64,000 nt of DNA, taken from contig CM039463.1 of the NCBI GenBank assembly GCA_022414725.1, positions 56,601,761-56,665,760 of the forward strand, in the 5' to 3' direction. A program made the translations under genes and the position numbers. A model generated the notes under the pieces. It was not told where the DNA came from. It ran no database searches and worked only from the letters and a program-made list of their open reading frames with translations. Origin of the DNA: Microglena sp. YARC. Taxonomy: Eukaryota > Chlorophyta > Chlorophyceae > Chlamydomonadales > Chlamydomonadaceae. The stretch's first letter is position 1, and each line of letters opens with the position of its first letter. Below are positions 38,000 through 47,981 of this stretch, one piece after another.

Positions 38000-38571
38000 G
38001 TTTCCTGTGTTACGAAACAATGGAGCATAAAATCAGTCAGGGAGGAAGGCAGTGCAGCAACAGCATTTGACTATCCCGTAATAAAGATCCTACAATCTCA
38101 ACTCGATCTAGCATCCTATCATTTATCGAACAGTCGCAACAGTACAGGCAGGCATTGCAGCAGCAGCATCTAACAACTATCCTGTAAGCTATATCCGACC
38201 AGCTCAACTCGATATAGCATCCTGTCAGTTATTGAACAGTCGCGCCAGTGCAGTCAAGCATTGCAGCAGCAGCATCTAAAAACCATCATGTAAGCTATAT
38301 CCGACCACCTCAACTCGTTTTATTATCGAAGAGTCGCGACAGTGCAGGCAAGCATTGCAGCAGCAGCAGCATCTTACAACTATCCTGTAAGCTATATCCG
38401 ACCAGCTCGCCTCGATCTAGCATCCTGTCAGTTATTGAACAGTCGCGCCAGTGCAGGCAAGCATTGCAGCAGCAGCATCTAACAACTATCCTGTAAGCTA
38501 TATCCGACCAGCTCGCCTCGATCTAGCATCCTGTCAGTTATCGAACAGTCGCGACATTGCAGGCAGGCATT

Positions 38572-38607
<36 letters not shown>

Positions 38608-39175
38608 TCTAACAACTATCCTGTAAGCTATATCCGACCAGCTCAACTCGATCTAGCATCCGGTCAGTTATTGAACAGTCGCGAAAGTGCAGGCAGGCAT
38701 TGCAGCAGCAGCATCTAACAACTATCCTGTAAGCTATATCCGACCAGATCGACTCGATCTGGCATCCTGTCAGTTATCGAACAGTCGCGACAGTGCAGGC
38801 AGGCAGGCATTGCAGCAGCAGCAGCAGCAGCAGCAGCATCTAACAACGATCCTGTAAGCTATATCCGACCAACTTCACCTGGTTGATCGAACAAACGCGA
38901 TTGAGCGAGCGAGCAAGCACTTCCTGAGCGATGCGAGCGAGCGAGCACTTCCTGAGCAATACAATTCGGCAATGCAATTCAAATTAGCGAACAGGCGATG
39001 CAACTCGTCGCGAAATCATGGGAGCTATTTCAAAGACACCTCACCTTGGGCTTCCGAATTTCCAGGAATTGAGTGGTATCCAGCGAAAGATGTGATGCAT
39101 AATCGCTGGACCGAGCATATGAACCTACTAAACCCTTATCATGTTTCAGCTCTCGCGACGTTTGCGGTCAGCCAG
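37991..39175 (+). repeat. Left arm of the second large inverted repeat
   Basis: Read inward from exon 1 of the JmjC gene, this arm has TTACGAAACAATGGAGCATA, a tandem array of about 105-base units, GAGCGAGCGAGCACTTCCTGAG repeats and CCTTGGGCTTCCGAATTTCC. The same order occurs in reverse at 43990-45315. The arms diverge by small indels and repeat number. Confidence 0.85.
38045..38880 (+). repeat. 105-bp tandem array with GCA triplets (left arm)
   Basis: About eight units carry GCATTGCAGCAGCAGCATCT, AACTATCCTGTAAGCTATAT, CCGACCAGCTC and GTTATTGAACAGTCGCGAC. The CAG run varies from 3 to 9 triplets. No credible coding. Confidence 0.85.
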
Positions 39176-39294
39176 CATTCCGACGAACCCGTCCTTCGTC
39201 CTTTTCGTCCTTTTCGTCCTTCGTCCTTCGTCTACTTCTAAAAACTACTATTCTACTATTCTACTCTTTTCTACTATTCTACTCCTGCATCGAG

Positions 39295-41093
39295 ATGGAA
39301 ACTTCTATGCATGTGGTGAGTGAGTGTGCGTGCGCGCGTGTTTTCCCAGCTACAGACGACTGCGTGCGCGCGTGTTTTCCCAGCTACTGACGACTGCGTG
39401 CGCTCGTGTTTTCCCTGCTACTGACGGCTGCCCCTGTGATTTTGTTGGGGCACTGATTTCACTGTTTACACTGCTTTTTATTGCTGGCGCAGATCGTCAT
39501 CGACCTGACAAACTTGTCGTCATCTTCGGATGATGAGGACCCCCCTTCTCCCCATCGGAGTTACTTATTGGGGAGCTACTTGCAACTCCCCAATGTGGCC
39601 TTTAAGCTTGAGGGCCATCATCCCCTGTCCACTGGCTCTACTCGCTATCATCCCCTGTCCACTGGCTCTACTCGCTATCATCCCCTGTCCCCTCTCCCTC
39701 TTCCTCGCCCTCCTCCCCTGTCCCCTCTCCCTCGCCCTCCTCCCCTGTCCTCTCTCCATCGCCCTCATCCCCTGTCCTCTCTCCATCGCCCTCATCCCCT
39801 GTCCACTGGCGCTACTCCCCTGTCCACGGGCGCTACTCCCCTGTCCACTGGCGCTACTCCCCTGTCCACTGGAGCTACTACCCTGTCCACTGGCGCTACT
39901 ACCTTGTCCACTGGAGCTACTACCCTGTCCACTGGAGCTACTACCCTGTCCACTGGCGCTACTACCCCACGCCCTCCGCACCTGTCGCCCACGTCATCCT
40001 CGCTGGAAGTCAGCGTGAGTACCCCCCTGCCTTGCGTTTTTCTTGAGTCCTGGTTGCACTGGTTGTTGAGACATGCAGTGAAGATGGAGAAGACTGAGTG
40101 TATGTGTGTGGTAGTTGGTGGGGGCAGGGGCGGGGTTATGTGCATGAGAGAGTGTCCTGGGGGCACTGGTTGTTGACACATGCAGTGAAGCTCGAGAAGA
40201 CTGAGTTTTAAATTCAATTCAATTCAATTCAATTCATTGGGTGCTGCAGGTTGATAGTATTCGACTATCTTGCAAAGGTCGTCACGTAAACTTTTTCAGT
40301 GATGATACAAGATACTCGGTCCACAGCATTGTGGATGTCAAGATGAGATTTGGGAACGATTGCGTTGGTATTATAGACCATCACTACCTGTTTATCCCAA
40401 TGTTCAAAGTAAGTAATGGGTGTTCCTGCCTCACGGCGGATTTTTTGATATTACTGACTGACTGAATTACTGACTGACTGCATGATTGATATTACTGACT
40501 GACTGACTGACTGATATTACTGACTGACTGACTGATATTACTGACTGACTGACTGACTGACTGACTGACTGACTGACTGACTGACTGACTGACTGCATGA
40601 TTGATATTACTGACTGCATGATTGATATTACTGACTGCATGATTGATATTACTGACTGACTGACTGACTGACTGACTGACTGACTTACTTACTGACTGAC
40701 TTACTGACTGACTGACTTACTGACTGACTTACTGACTTACTGACTGACTGCATGATTGATATTACTGACTGACTGACTGACTGACTTGACTGACTGACTT
40801 ACTGACTGACTGATTTACTGACTGACTGACTGATTTACTGACTGACTGACCGCATGATTGATATTACTGACTGACTGACTGACTGACTGACTGACTGCAT
40901 GATTGACACACATTATTCACGTTGTGCGCAGGTGCGGTGGAAATCCTACACTGAAGAGCACGACACCTGGGAGCCGGTCGACGATCTGCTGGACCTGCAA
41001 GTTTTCGCTGACTTCATGCGCAGCGACACCTGGGTGGCGTTCGTGAAGGAGAATGCGGATGCGGTCAAGGGGTGGGAGAGGATCCGTCAATAA
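39295..41093 (+). CDS. SIM / heptad-repeat / chromodomain protein, four exons
   Basis: Exons 39295-39315 (METSMHV), 39493-40014, 40250-40408 and 40932-41093 join in phase 0 through GTGAGT, GTGAGT and GTAAGT donors, giving 287 residues. Exon 2 opens with IVIDLTNLSSSSDDED, a SUMO-interaction motif (hydrophobic core plus acid/serine tail). A Pro-rich region follows with 7-residue repeats (LSTGATP/LSTGATT, about eight copies). The last two exons form a chromodomain: HSIVDVKMRFGNDC, then across the intron FKVRWKSYTEEHDTWEPVDD. The aromatic W, Y and W positions expected for a methyl-lysine cage are present. The protein would link SUMO and histone marks in the nucleus. The last intron contains a GACT microsatellite. 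Confidence 0.72.
40415..40915. repeat. Intron with GACT microsatellite and a MITE-end remnant
   Basis: It starts with AATGGGTGTTCCTGCCTCAC (40415), a solo left end of the AATGGGCG family, then TGACTGAC tetramer runs broken by GCATGATTGATATTACTGAC. It fills the last intron of the chromodomain gene. Confidence 0.85.
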
Positions 41094-41194
41094 TATTTTG
41101 CTACACAACCTGTGTCCGCACTAGCACATGTGCGGAGGTTGGGAACGCATTAATGACCCTTACCCTGGAAATCTAAAACTATGTTCCGCCGAAC

Positions 41195-41452
41195 GTAGTG
41201 GTGGTTATTTGTTTTGGTGGAGTTGGACACATGCCTGTCGAGCCTCACACCTGAGATAGTGGTGGTGATTTTTTTGGTGGTGTTGACACATGCCTGTCGA
41301 GCCTCACACCTGAGATAGTGGTGGTGATTTTTTTGGTGGTGTTGACACATGCCTGTCGAGCCTCACACCTGAGATAGTGGTGGTGATTTTTTGGGTAGTG
41401 TTGACACATGCCTGTCGAGCCTCACACCTGAGATAGTGGTGGTGATAGTTAA
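41195..41452. repeat. 59-bp tandem repeat, about four units
   Basis: The unit includes GTTGACACATGCCTGTCGAG, CCTCACACCTGAGATAGTGG and TGGTGATTTTTTTGGTGG. It follows the chromodomain gene. No gene is seen. Confidence 0.85.
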
Positions 41453-41499
41453 TTTTGTTGATGGTATCATCGTATGGTATATACCTGAATGATAAGGAC

Positions 41500-41860
41500 A
41501 CAATTTATTTCATTTGGTTGCATACACAAAATTTGTTTCATTTGGTTGAATACACAAAATTTGATTTATTGAATTTGCATACACCAAATTTTGCATACAT
41601 TAAATTTGGTTGCATACATTGGTTGCATACATTGGTTGCATACATTGGTTGCATACATTGATCTATTTTGACGACTTCCCTTATCTACATTGTTCTATCG
41701 ACTAGAGGACCTTGGAGACCTGATGCGGTTATGATTTATTGAGTTAGTAAACACCAGATTTGTTTCATTTGGTTGCATACACACAATTTGATTTATTGAG
41801 TTTGTATACACCAAATTTGTTTCATTTAGTTGCATACACCGTATTTATGATTCATAGGAT
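41500..41860. repeat. TTGGTTGCATACA repeats
   Basis: TTTCATTTGGTTGCATACAC and TTTGATTTATTGA(A/G)TTTG alternate irregularly, with a run of GGTTGCATACATT near 41610-41655. No coding. Confidence 0.7.
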
Positions 41861-42124
41861 GAGCCAGCCACACTGTAATGTTTAAAGTCGTCGCCTCTGA
41901 TATTGTTCTTAGTCCCCCCTGACATGCCAACAAGGACTCTTCCACAGTTCGAATACCGCAAATGAAACATGATATCGGACAGCGGGGGGGGGGGCACAGT
42001 TCACATGCATGAGACTGGATTCATTGATCATTGTACCGAATGCATGCGATAATGCAAACGCACGCACACGCACGTGAAGAAGAGTGATAGATAGATTTAC
42101 AATACAGGATCACGAACGTTTCGT

Positions 42125-42235
42125 GTACAGTCAACGGAATACTAAAATGAAACCGCTTCGTGTACGGCACACCTTACGGTGTAACCTAATGGTGTAGCAA
42201 CCCACGGGGCTACATTTTGCTACATGAGAGATACT
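42125..42235. mobile_element. Left end of a mariner-type MITE
   Basis: TACAGTCAACGGAATACTAA continues through AATGAAACCGCTTCGTGTAC and GGCACACCTTACGGTGTAAC, as in 60460 and in reverse at 46957 and 61957. The right end is not found nearby. Confidence 0.7.
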
Positions 42236-42338
42236 TGGGCTGACTGAGGCTGTCGTTGGTTGTCTTGAACCCCGCTTGGGATGACATCTTTATCATACAT
42301 GGGATGTGCCATGGGCTGGCATTCACTTTATTCCAGGT

Positions 42339-42545
42339 ATGCCGCCCAAGTCCGACCAACGGTTCTACATCGTTTATTGGGAGAAGGCTGCTGATGGGCA
42401 CACCCATATGGAGAGACCCGCCACACAATTCCAAGATGAGGTCTTCGATGATTCTATCTCAGCTGACTTGCGTGTGAAGGATCTTCAGGCTATTAATCTC
42501 GGTAGCCGCCTGCAGTTCTCGGTGTACGTTGTACCACTACGTTAG
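42339..42545 (+). CDS. Small unknown protein (possible exon)
   Basis: Directly after TTTATTCCAG, an acceptor-like site, ATG 42339 opens 68 residues: MPPKSDQRFYIVYWEKAADG, HTHMERPATQFQDEVFDDSI, DLRVKDLQAINLGSRLQFSV, ending YVVPLR. The composition is protein-like with alternating hydrophobics at the end. No family is recognised. An upstream exon may exist. Confidence 0.45.
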   Translation: MPPKSDQRFYIVYWEKAADGHTHMERPATQFQDEVFDDSISADLRVKDLQAINLGSRLQFSVYVVPLR

Positions 42546-42844
42546 TGGAGCCATGCGATGTGCGGATAATGGCGCTGAAGCAGCTGTTGGTGATGCTTGA
42601 TACACCGCTGGTATTTGTCGTATTTGTTGACTTCATGCTCCATGTGTAACCATGGCCCTTTACCACTTCCTCTATCCTCAATTTCTTGGATCACAAGTGG
42701 TGCGCTCCATTTCGATAATCGACCCCATTGATTAGGTGTCATGAATAATGTAAGTTTTATGATTTGCGGTGCACTTTGATCATTAGTAAGGTCTGTTTGT
42801 ACTGAACTTTCGACCAAGTTGTTGCTGTCCATCAATTGAGTCAT
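42542..42844 (-). CDS. Unknown 100-residue protein
   Basis: ATG 42844 (MTQLMDSNNLVESSVQTDLT) reads through QIIKLTLFMTPNQWGRLSKW, then VIQEIEDRGSG and MEHEVNKYDKYQRCIKHHQQ to a stop at 42542. Amphipathic helix-like stretches make it plausible. It overlaps the end of the plus-strand ORF before it by four bases. No family is recognised, and it may be the last exon of a gene that begins near 43165. Confidence 0.4.
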   Translation of the reverse strand: MTQLMDSNNLVESSVQTDLTNDQSAPQIIKLTLFMTPNQWGRLSKWSAPLVIQEIEDRGSGKGPWLHMEHEVNKYDKYQRCIKHHQQLLQRHYPHIAWLH

Positions 42845-42955
42845 TTGCTACTCCGGAACAGAATAAGCCGAGCGAAATAGCCGCGCGGCATTCGCTCTTC
42901 TGCTTACAGTTGTTCTCAAATATTTATTTATTTATATTCAGTTTCAAAATCTATA

Positions 42956-43165
42956 TTAGTCTCCAAATTTTAGTGTTCCAAGATAATTATTTACCCCGCA
43001 CTCTCTCACAAACGCTGCCAATTTGTCCTCTGGGTACAATATGAATCCGGGCCTATAACTCAGGTGTATGCCGTGTTTCTCCAGGACATCTGCAAAGTCA
43101 TTGTACGTGAATGTGCTTGGCAGTTTAAGCGCATCCATGATTTTTTTTGTAAAAGTCAACTGCAT
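42956..43165 (-). CDS. Unknown 69-residue protein, possibly 5'-truncated
   Basis: ATG 43165 gives MQLTFTKKIMDALKLPSTFT, then YNDFADVLEKHGIHLSYRPG, FILYPEDKLAAFVRECGVNN and ends LGTLKFGD. The frame is open further upstream without another ATG, toward the MITE at 43225, so the true start may have been cut. It looks like a small helical domain. No family is recognised. Confidence 0.45.
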   Translation of the reverse strand: MQLTFTKKIMDALKLPSTFTYNDFADVLEKHGIHLSYRPGFILYPEDKLAAFVRECGVNNYLGTLKFGD

Positions 43166-43224
43166 CCAGTTGCGGAACACCAACCACCCCACTGCGTCAC
43201 GCCATCAATTCCATTCTCCCTAAT

Positions 43225-43390
43225 AATGGGCGTTCCTGCCTCACGGCCGATTTTTTAAAATTTCTAATCAGGATTTAGAGCCTCCTTAACGCCTCTCTAG
43301 CTTGAGACATCAGCACCAAGGAATCACAAATCCGCTCCATTCCATGTTTCGCAACCAGTCAAAATCGGCCGGGAGGCAGGAACGCCCATT
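43225..43390. mobile_element. AATGGGCG-type MITE with TAAT duplication
   Basis: 166 bases with inverted ends, TAAT on both sides (43221-43224 and 43391-43394). One end reads CCTCACGGCCG, the other CCTCCCGGCCG in complement, showing mild decay. Confidence 0.92.
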
Positions 43391-43445
43391 TAATCCCGAC
43401 GTCACCTTACCTCTCTGGCCCCGCAAGCCAAATCTCCTGCCCAAA

Positions 43446-43570
43446 CCCCCCCACCCCTGCGGAACGCCCCTGCGGAACACCCCTGCGGAATGCCCCTGCG
43501 GAACACCCCTGCGGAACGCCCCTGCGGAACACCCCTGCGGAACACCCCTGCGGAACACCCCTGCGGACCC
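43446..43570. repeat. 15-bp CCTGCGGAAC tandem repeat
   Basis: About nine near-exact copies of CCTGCGGAACACCC or CCTGCGGAACGCCC stand in a row. Antisense and sense frames are open only because of the repeat. Confidence 0.9.
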
Positions 43571-43660
43571 CCCCCCTTCCTGCCCGATATCTATACCCGT
43601 CTTCCTCCTATCCCTACAGTCGGAGGAACAGTAAAATGAAACATCAAAAAAACGGTATAA

Positions 43661-43775
43661 TGGGGCATGCGGTGTGTGCCATGGGGTTGCATGATGCATG
43701 GGGCATGCGGTGTGTGCCATGGGGTTGCATGATGCATGGGGCATGCGGTGTGTGCCATGGGGTTACATGGGGCAT
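43661..43775. repeat. GCATGCGGTGTGTGCC minisatellite (first locus)
   Basis: Units of about 37 bases containing GGGGCATGCGGTGTGTGCCA and TGGGGTTGCATGATGCAT. The same minisatellite occurs at 46790-46840 and 48147-48470. Confidence 0.85.
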
Positions 43776-43796
43776 GCCCGGAGGTTTGTGTCGCGA

Positions 43797-43912
43797 GCTA
43801 CCCGGACATGCGAAACCACACGCTGCCCGGACATGCGAAACCACACGCTGCCCGGACATGCGAAACCACACGCTGCCCGGACATGCAAAACCACACGCTG
43901 CCCGGAGGTTTG
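43797..43912. repeat. 25-bp tandem repeat
   Basis: Four copies of ACCACACGCTGCCCGGACAT plus GCGAA, bracketed by two copies of GGAGGTTTGTGTCGCGAGCT at 43779 and 43903. Confidence 0.85.
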
Positions 43913-43989
43913 TGTCGCGAGCTGGCTGACAGCAAACGCTCGCATCGGTGAAAGGTGACGTGTCACATGATAGACATGTCAAACGTCGA

Positions 43990-45315
43990 GAGTTTCAGCT
44001 GAAACATGATAAGGGTTTGGTAGGGTTTCCTATGCTCGGTCCAGCGAGGAAGCACCACATCTTTCGCTGGTTACCACTAAATTCCTGGAAATTCGGAAGC
44101 CCAAGGTGAGGTGTCTTTGAAATAGCTTCCAGGATTTCGCGACGAGTTGCATCGCCTGTTCGCTAATTTGAATTGCATTGCCGAATTGCATTGCTCAGGA
44201 AGTGGTCGCTCGCTCGCTCAGGAAGTGCTTTCTCGCATTGCTCAGGAAGTGCTCTCTCGCATTGCTCAGGAACTGCTTGCTCGCTCGCTCAGGAAGTGCA
44301 TTCTCGCATTGCTCAGGAACTGCTTGCTCGCATTGCTCAGGAACTGCTTGCTCGCATTGCTCAGGAAGTGCTTGCTCGCTCGCTCAATCGTGTTTGTTCA
44401 ATCAACCAGGTGAAGTTGGTCGGATATAGCTTACAGGATAGTTGTTAGATGCTTCTGCTGCAATGCCTGCCTGCACTGTCGCGACTGTTCGATAACTGAC
44501 ATGATGCTATATCGAGTTGAGCTGGACGGATATAGCTTACAGGATAGTTGGTAGATGCTGATGCTGATGCTGATGCTGATGCTGATGCTGATGCTGATGC
44601 TGATGCTGATGCTGATGCTGATGCTGCAATGCATGCCTGCACTATCGCAATTGTTCGATAACTTACAGGATGCTAGATCGAGTTGAGATGGTCGGACCTA
44701 GCTTACAGGATAGTCAAATGCTGCTGCTGCAATGCCTGCCTGCACTGTCGCAATTGTTCGATAACTTACATGATGCTAGATCGAGTTGAGATGGTCGGAC
44801 CTAGCTTACAGGATAGGCAAATGCTGCTTCTGCAATGCTTGCCTGCACTGTCGCGACTGTTCAATAACTTACATGATGCTAGATCGAGTTGAGATGGTCG
44901 GACCTAGCTTACAGGATAGGCAAATGCTGCTTCTGCAATGCTTGCCTGCACTGTCGCGACTGTTCAATAACTGACAGGATGCTAGATCGAGTTGAGATGG
45001 TCGGACCTAGCTTACAGGATAGGCAAATGCTGCTGCTGCAATGCCTGCCTGCACTGTCGCAATTGTTCGATAACTTACATGATGCTAGATCGAGTTGAGA
45101 TGGTCGGACCTAGCTTACAGGATAGTCAAATGCTGCTTCTGCAATGCTTGCCTGCACTGTCGCGACTGTTCAATAACCGACAGGATGCTATATCGAGTTG
45201 AGATGGTCGGACCTAGCTTACAGGATAGTCAAATGCTGCTGCTGCACTGCCTGCCTGACTGATTTTATGCTCAAATTTTTCGTAACACAGGAAACATACC
45301 CAAGTCATCCTATGT
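43990..45315 (-). repeat. Right arm of the second large inverted repeat
   Basis: In reverse order this arm mirrors 37991-39175: GGAAATTCGGAAGCCCAAGG near 44090, the CTCAGGAAGTGCTTGCTCGC repeats (44195-44385), the 105-base array (44400-45250), and CTGACTGATTTTATGCTC followed by CGTAACACAGGAAACAT(A) near 45255-45300. The last part is homologous to the start of JmjC exon 1, with ATG changed to ATA. Confidence 0.85.
44400..45250 (-). repeat. 105-bp tandem array (right arm)
   Basis: About eight units in the opposite orientation to the left-arm array (GATATAGCTTACAGGATAGT, GCTGCTGCTGCAATGCCTGC, CTGCACTGTCGCGACTGTTC). One unit contains an expanded GATGCT run at 44549-44622. Confidence 0.85.
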
Positions 45316-45373
45316 CATGCTATATATCGTTGTCGTCAGAGGACCAAGGTACATGCAATTGTTTGCTTTTAAT

Positions 45374-45764
45374 ATTTTGATTGTCCTCATGTGCAGACAC
45401 CTATTTTTCAGTGTGTTTGTTTGTGAAAGATTCTCTACATTTTGACAGTTATTTTGATTGTCCTCATGTGCAGACACCTATTTTTCAGTGTGTTTGTTTG
45501 TGAAAGATTCTCTACATCTTGACAGTTATTTTGAGTGTCCTCATGTGCAGACACCTATTTTTCAGTGTGTTTGTTTGTGAAAGATTCTCTACATTTTGAC
45601 AGTTATTTTGAGTGTCCTCATGTGCAGACACCTATTTTTCAGTGTGTTTGTTTGTGAAAGATTCTCTATATTTTGACAGTTATTTTGAGTGTCCTCATGT
45701 GCAGACACCTATTTTTCAGTGTGTTTGTTTGTGAAAGATTCTCTACATTTTGACAGTTATTTTG
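45374..45764 (+). repeat. 78-bp tandem repeat upstream of the RING gene
   Basis: Five units of GTCCTCATGTGCAGACACCT, ATTTTTCAGTGTGTTTGTTT and GTGAAAGATTCTCTACATTT run up to the start codon at 45768. Each unit has two acceptor-like sites (GTGCAG, TTTTTCAG). It may act in the promoter or 5' leader. Confidence 0.85.
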
Positions 45765-45767
45765 ATC

Positions 45768-46623
45768 ATGTCCAGCGTCGCTCGCTTCTCACCACAGAGC
45801 ATCGAAAACACCAACAAGGTCCAGCAACTGCTCATGTACATCCTGAATAGCCTACACCAAATGGGATACCGACGCTACAACGGGGGGGAGTGCTACGCCG
45901 TGAGGTACACCGAATGTACGACTGCTATGTCGTTTTACATTTCCCGTGTTTCTCTATTTATTAATATCTGACACGGTTTTTCATTTTATTCCTGTGACTA
46001 CAGATGAAGAGGATGAGGCCGAGGTAGTTGAGGATGCGGTCGATGTGCTTGAGGATGCGGTCGATGTGGTTGAGAATGAGGTCGAGGTAGTTGAGGATGA
46101 GGTCGAAGTGGTTGAGAATGAGGTCGAGGTGGTTGAGAATGAGGTCGAGGTGGTTGAGAATGAGGTCGATGCGGTTGAGAATGAGGTCGAGGTGGTTGAG
46201 AATGAGGTCGAGGTGGTTGAGATTGAGCGCCCTTTGTGGAAGTGTCCTTGCTGCTTAAACAATCATGTTGCAGCGCTCGCCCTTCCCTGCGATCACCTCG
46301 TGTGCGGAGACTGCTATCCAAGACTTAATTCGTGCCCTCTTTGCCGCGACTCCATAGCTGGCCCTAGTAGTGTTGTGCCTCTGACTGTGCGACGTGCCAA
46401 ACGTGGGCAGAGAGCATTGGAAGTGGACTTGATGCATGATGACGAAGATGAGGGTGCCGCGGGTGCTAACTGGTGTTGCCCTCAATGCGCAAATCTGCGC
46501 ACGAAGGGGTCTTCATGCAAGGAATGCAAAGCTGCAAGATGCGAAGACTGTTGGAAAAGAAGCCAATACAAGTGTGTGTTCTGTACAATCGGCACCCCTT
46601 CGCGACTGCCGCTACATTTGTGA
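45768..46623 (+). CDS. RING-finger protein with acidic repeat, two exons
   Basis: Exon 1 45768-45915 (MSSVARFSPQSIENTNKVQQ) and exon 2 46004-46623 join in phase 1 (donor GTACGA, acceptor CTACAG), giving 255 residues. Residues about 50-122 are a valine/glutamate repeat (VEVVENE type) that should form an acidic rod or coiled coil. A C3HC4-like RING follows: CPCCLNNHVAALALPCDHLV, CGDCYPRLNSCPLCRDS (about 125-165). Near the C terminus a second cysteine set (CCPQCANL, CKECKAARCEDCW, CVFC) may bind two more zincs. RING proteins act as ubiquitin E3 ligases. The donor site is less certain than the rest. Confidence 0.75.
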
Positions 46624-46672
46624 TTTGATCTGATGAAAATAGACACCTTATGATTTTGACAGTTGGTCGGAC

Positions 46673-46758
46673 TCGACCGAAAGCATGCGATAACGCACAC
46701 GCACGTGAAGAAGAGTGATAGATAGATTTACAACACAGGATCACTCACGTTTCGTGTA
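46673..46758. repeat. Direct repeat of 42036-42125
   Basis: GCATGCGATAACGCACACGC, GTGAAGAAGAGTGATAGATA and the following GATTTACAACACAGGATCAC repeat the sequence at 42036-42125 with few changes. In the first copy it is followed directly by the MITE end at 42125. Confidence 0.75.
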
Positions 46759-46844
46759 GGGGCGAAGCCCGGCATTTGAGGTCTTTAGGTTGCATGGGGC
46801 ATGTTGTGTGTACCACGGGGTTGCATGGGGCATGCTGTGTGTAC

Positions 46845-46957
46845 CTGCAATTTGTTGATTCAAAATCGTATTGGTGTTCCACTGCCCCGTGGGTTGCTAC
46901 ACCGTAAGGTGTGTGCCGTACACGAGGCGGTTTCATTTTAGTATTCCGTCGACTGTA
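46845..46957. mobile_element. Right end of a mariner-type MITE
   Basis: In reverse orientation it shows AATTTGTTGATTCAAAATCG, TGTTCCACTGCCCCGTGGGT and ends GTATTCCGTCGACTGTA at a TA. It matches the left part of the element at 60460. Confidence 0.75.
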
Positions 46958-47259
46958 TGAATACATAGCATACTTGACATGCCATGGTCATGCGTGTGCG
47001 TGTGCGTGTGCATGCATGCATTGATGCATTAGGTCGATGTGCCAAAGAGTTTCCGTCATCCCAATGGGGCTCCTCCTGCCTTGCACAACTGCTGCTTGTA
47101 CAGCCCCCCACCCCCTGTGTACAATTAACACGAAAAATTGTGATGATTAGTAAAAATGGATCCTGAGACGGTTGTTCTAGTTGGTGCTGGCACATGACAT
47201 GAAAATGCTGAATATCGGCTTGTGTATGCAGATGAGTGATTACAAGACCTGCATACAAC

Positions 47260-47835
47260 ATGTCAGAACAACCGTGCATCATCGACCTATCAAGGGACGA
47301 TGAAGACATTGTTCGCGACTGTGTTGCACAAATATGCAACTGCGTTTTGAACGCACATGAGCCGTGCATTGTATCCTTGGTATCGTCTGATGATGAGTCC
47401 GACGACGAGCCCAAGCCCGAACCCGAGCCCATGTCCGACGACGAGTCCGAGCCCGAGGCCGTATATCAGCCGGCCCACACGTTTGAAGACGTAGCCGGGC
47501 TACTGGAGAGGACCGGGATCTTAGAAACGTTCCTCACAGGAGGGCCTACCCTGGCGACCATGTCCACCAGCTGGTGGACGTACTGGTTGTCTAACAAAGC
47601 CCTTGACACCTGGTTTAATGGCGTTTGGACGAGGACTGAACAGAAGATGATGATCCTGAGTCTGCATCCCGACAAGGCCAACTCCTTGCGCGATGCGCGC
47701 ATGACCGAGGATGATCACAGGTGGATGGACAAACTGTCCCAGAATCTGAATGGTGCACTCAACGAGGTGATTCACGTGATCCCCAGTGAGATGTACGACA
47801 TTATATACTTGCTTTATAATACTGAGTTGGCTTAA
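47260..47835 (+). CDS. SIM plus degenerate J-domain protein (copy 1)
   Basis: ATG 47260 gives 191 residues. The start MSEQPCIIDLSRDDEDIV has a SUMO-interaction-like core (CIIDLS) followed by acids. An acidic Pro/Glu/Asp linker comes next (residues about 48-70), then a helical region with TSWWTYWLSNKALDTWFNGV. The C-terminal part has KMMILSLHPDKANSLRD and MDKLSQNLNGALNEVI, which recalls the HPD loop and following helix of DnaJ domains. HPD is the Hsp70-contact motif of the family, but the preceding helix is unusual. It is a paralog of 59085-59771. A link between SUMO and Hsp70 is inference. Confidence 0.65.
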   Translation: MSEQPCIIDLSRDDEDIVRDCVAQICNCVLNAHEPCIVSLVSSDDESDDEPKPEPEPMSDDESEPEAVYQPAHTFEDVAGLLERTGILETFLTGGPTLATMSTSWWTYWLSNKALDTWFNGVWTRTEQKMMILSLHPDKANSLRDARMTEDDHRWMDKLSQNLNGALNEVIHVIPSEMYDIIYLLYNTELA

Positions 47836-47897
47836 ATTGCTGCGTTCATATTTGGTTAGGTTTCCAAGCAGGACACACCTACGAGAACTACATCACC

Positions 47898-47981
47898 ATG
47901 ATGGCATGCAACTGCATCGTCCACAAAGATTTCTTGGCTCCGGGTGTCACATGGGAGTTGGTGACATTTGGTATGGCGTAA
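47898..47981 (+). CDS. Possible short exon or micro-ORF
   Basis: MMACNCIVHKDFLAPGVTWE continues LVTFGMA to a stop at 47981. The frame is open upstream (GHTYENYIT) to a TTAG acceptor-like site. The codon pattern looks like coding, but nothing else supports it. Confidence 0.25.
   Translation: MMACNCIVHKDFLAPGVTWELVTFGMA

Noticed and set aside
39565..40217. Antisense Ser/Gly repeat frame opposite the heptad-repeat exon
   Set aside because: It mirrors the LSTGAT repeat. The plus-strand model is supported by splice sites and phase.
43446..43982. Coding in the CCTGCGGAAC and GCCCGGACAT repeats
   Set aside because: Multiple frames are open at once because of short tandem units. There are no domain features.
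45981..46321. Ser/Thr-rich and Pro-rich frames opposite the RING gene
   Set aside because: They are antisense to the VEVVENE repeat. The RING cysteines and the intron phase support the plus strand.
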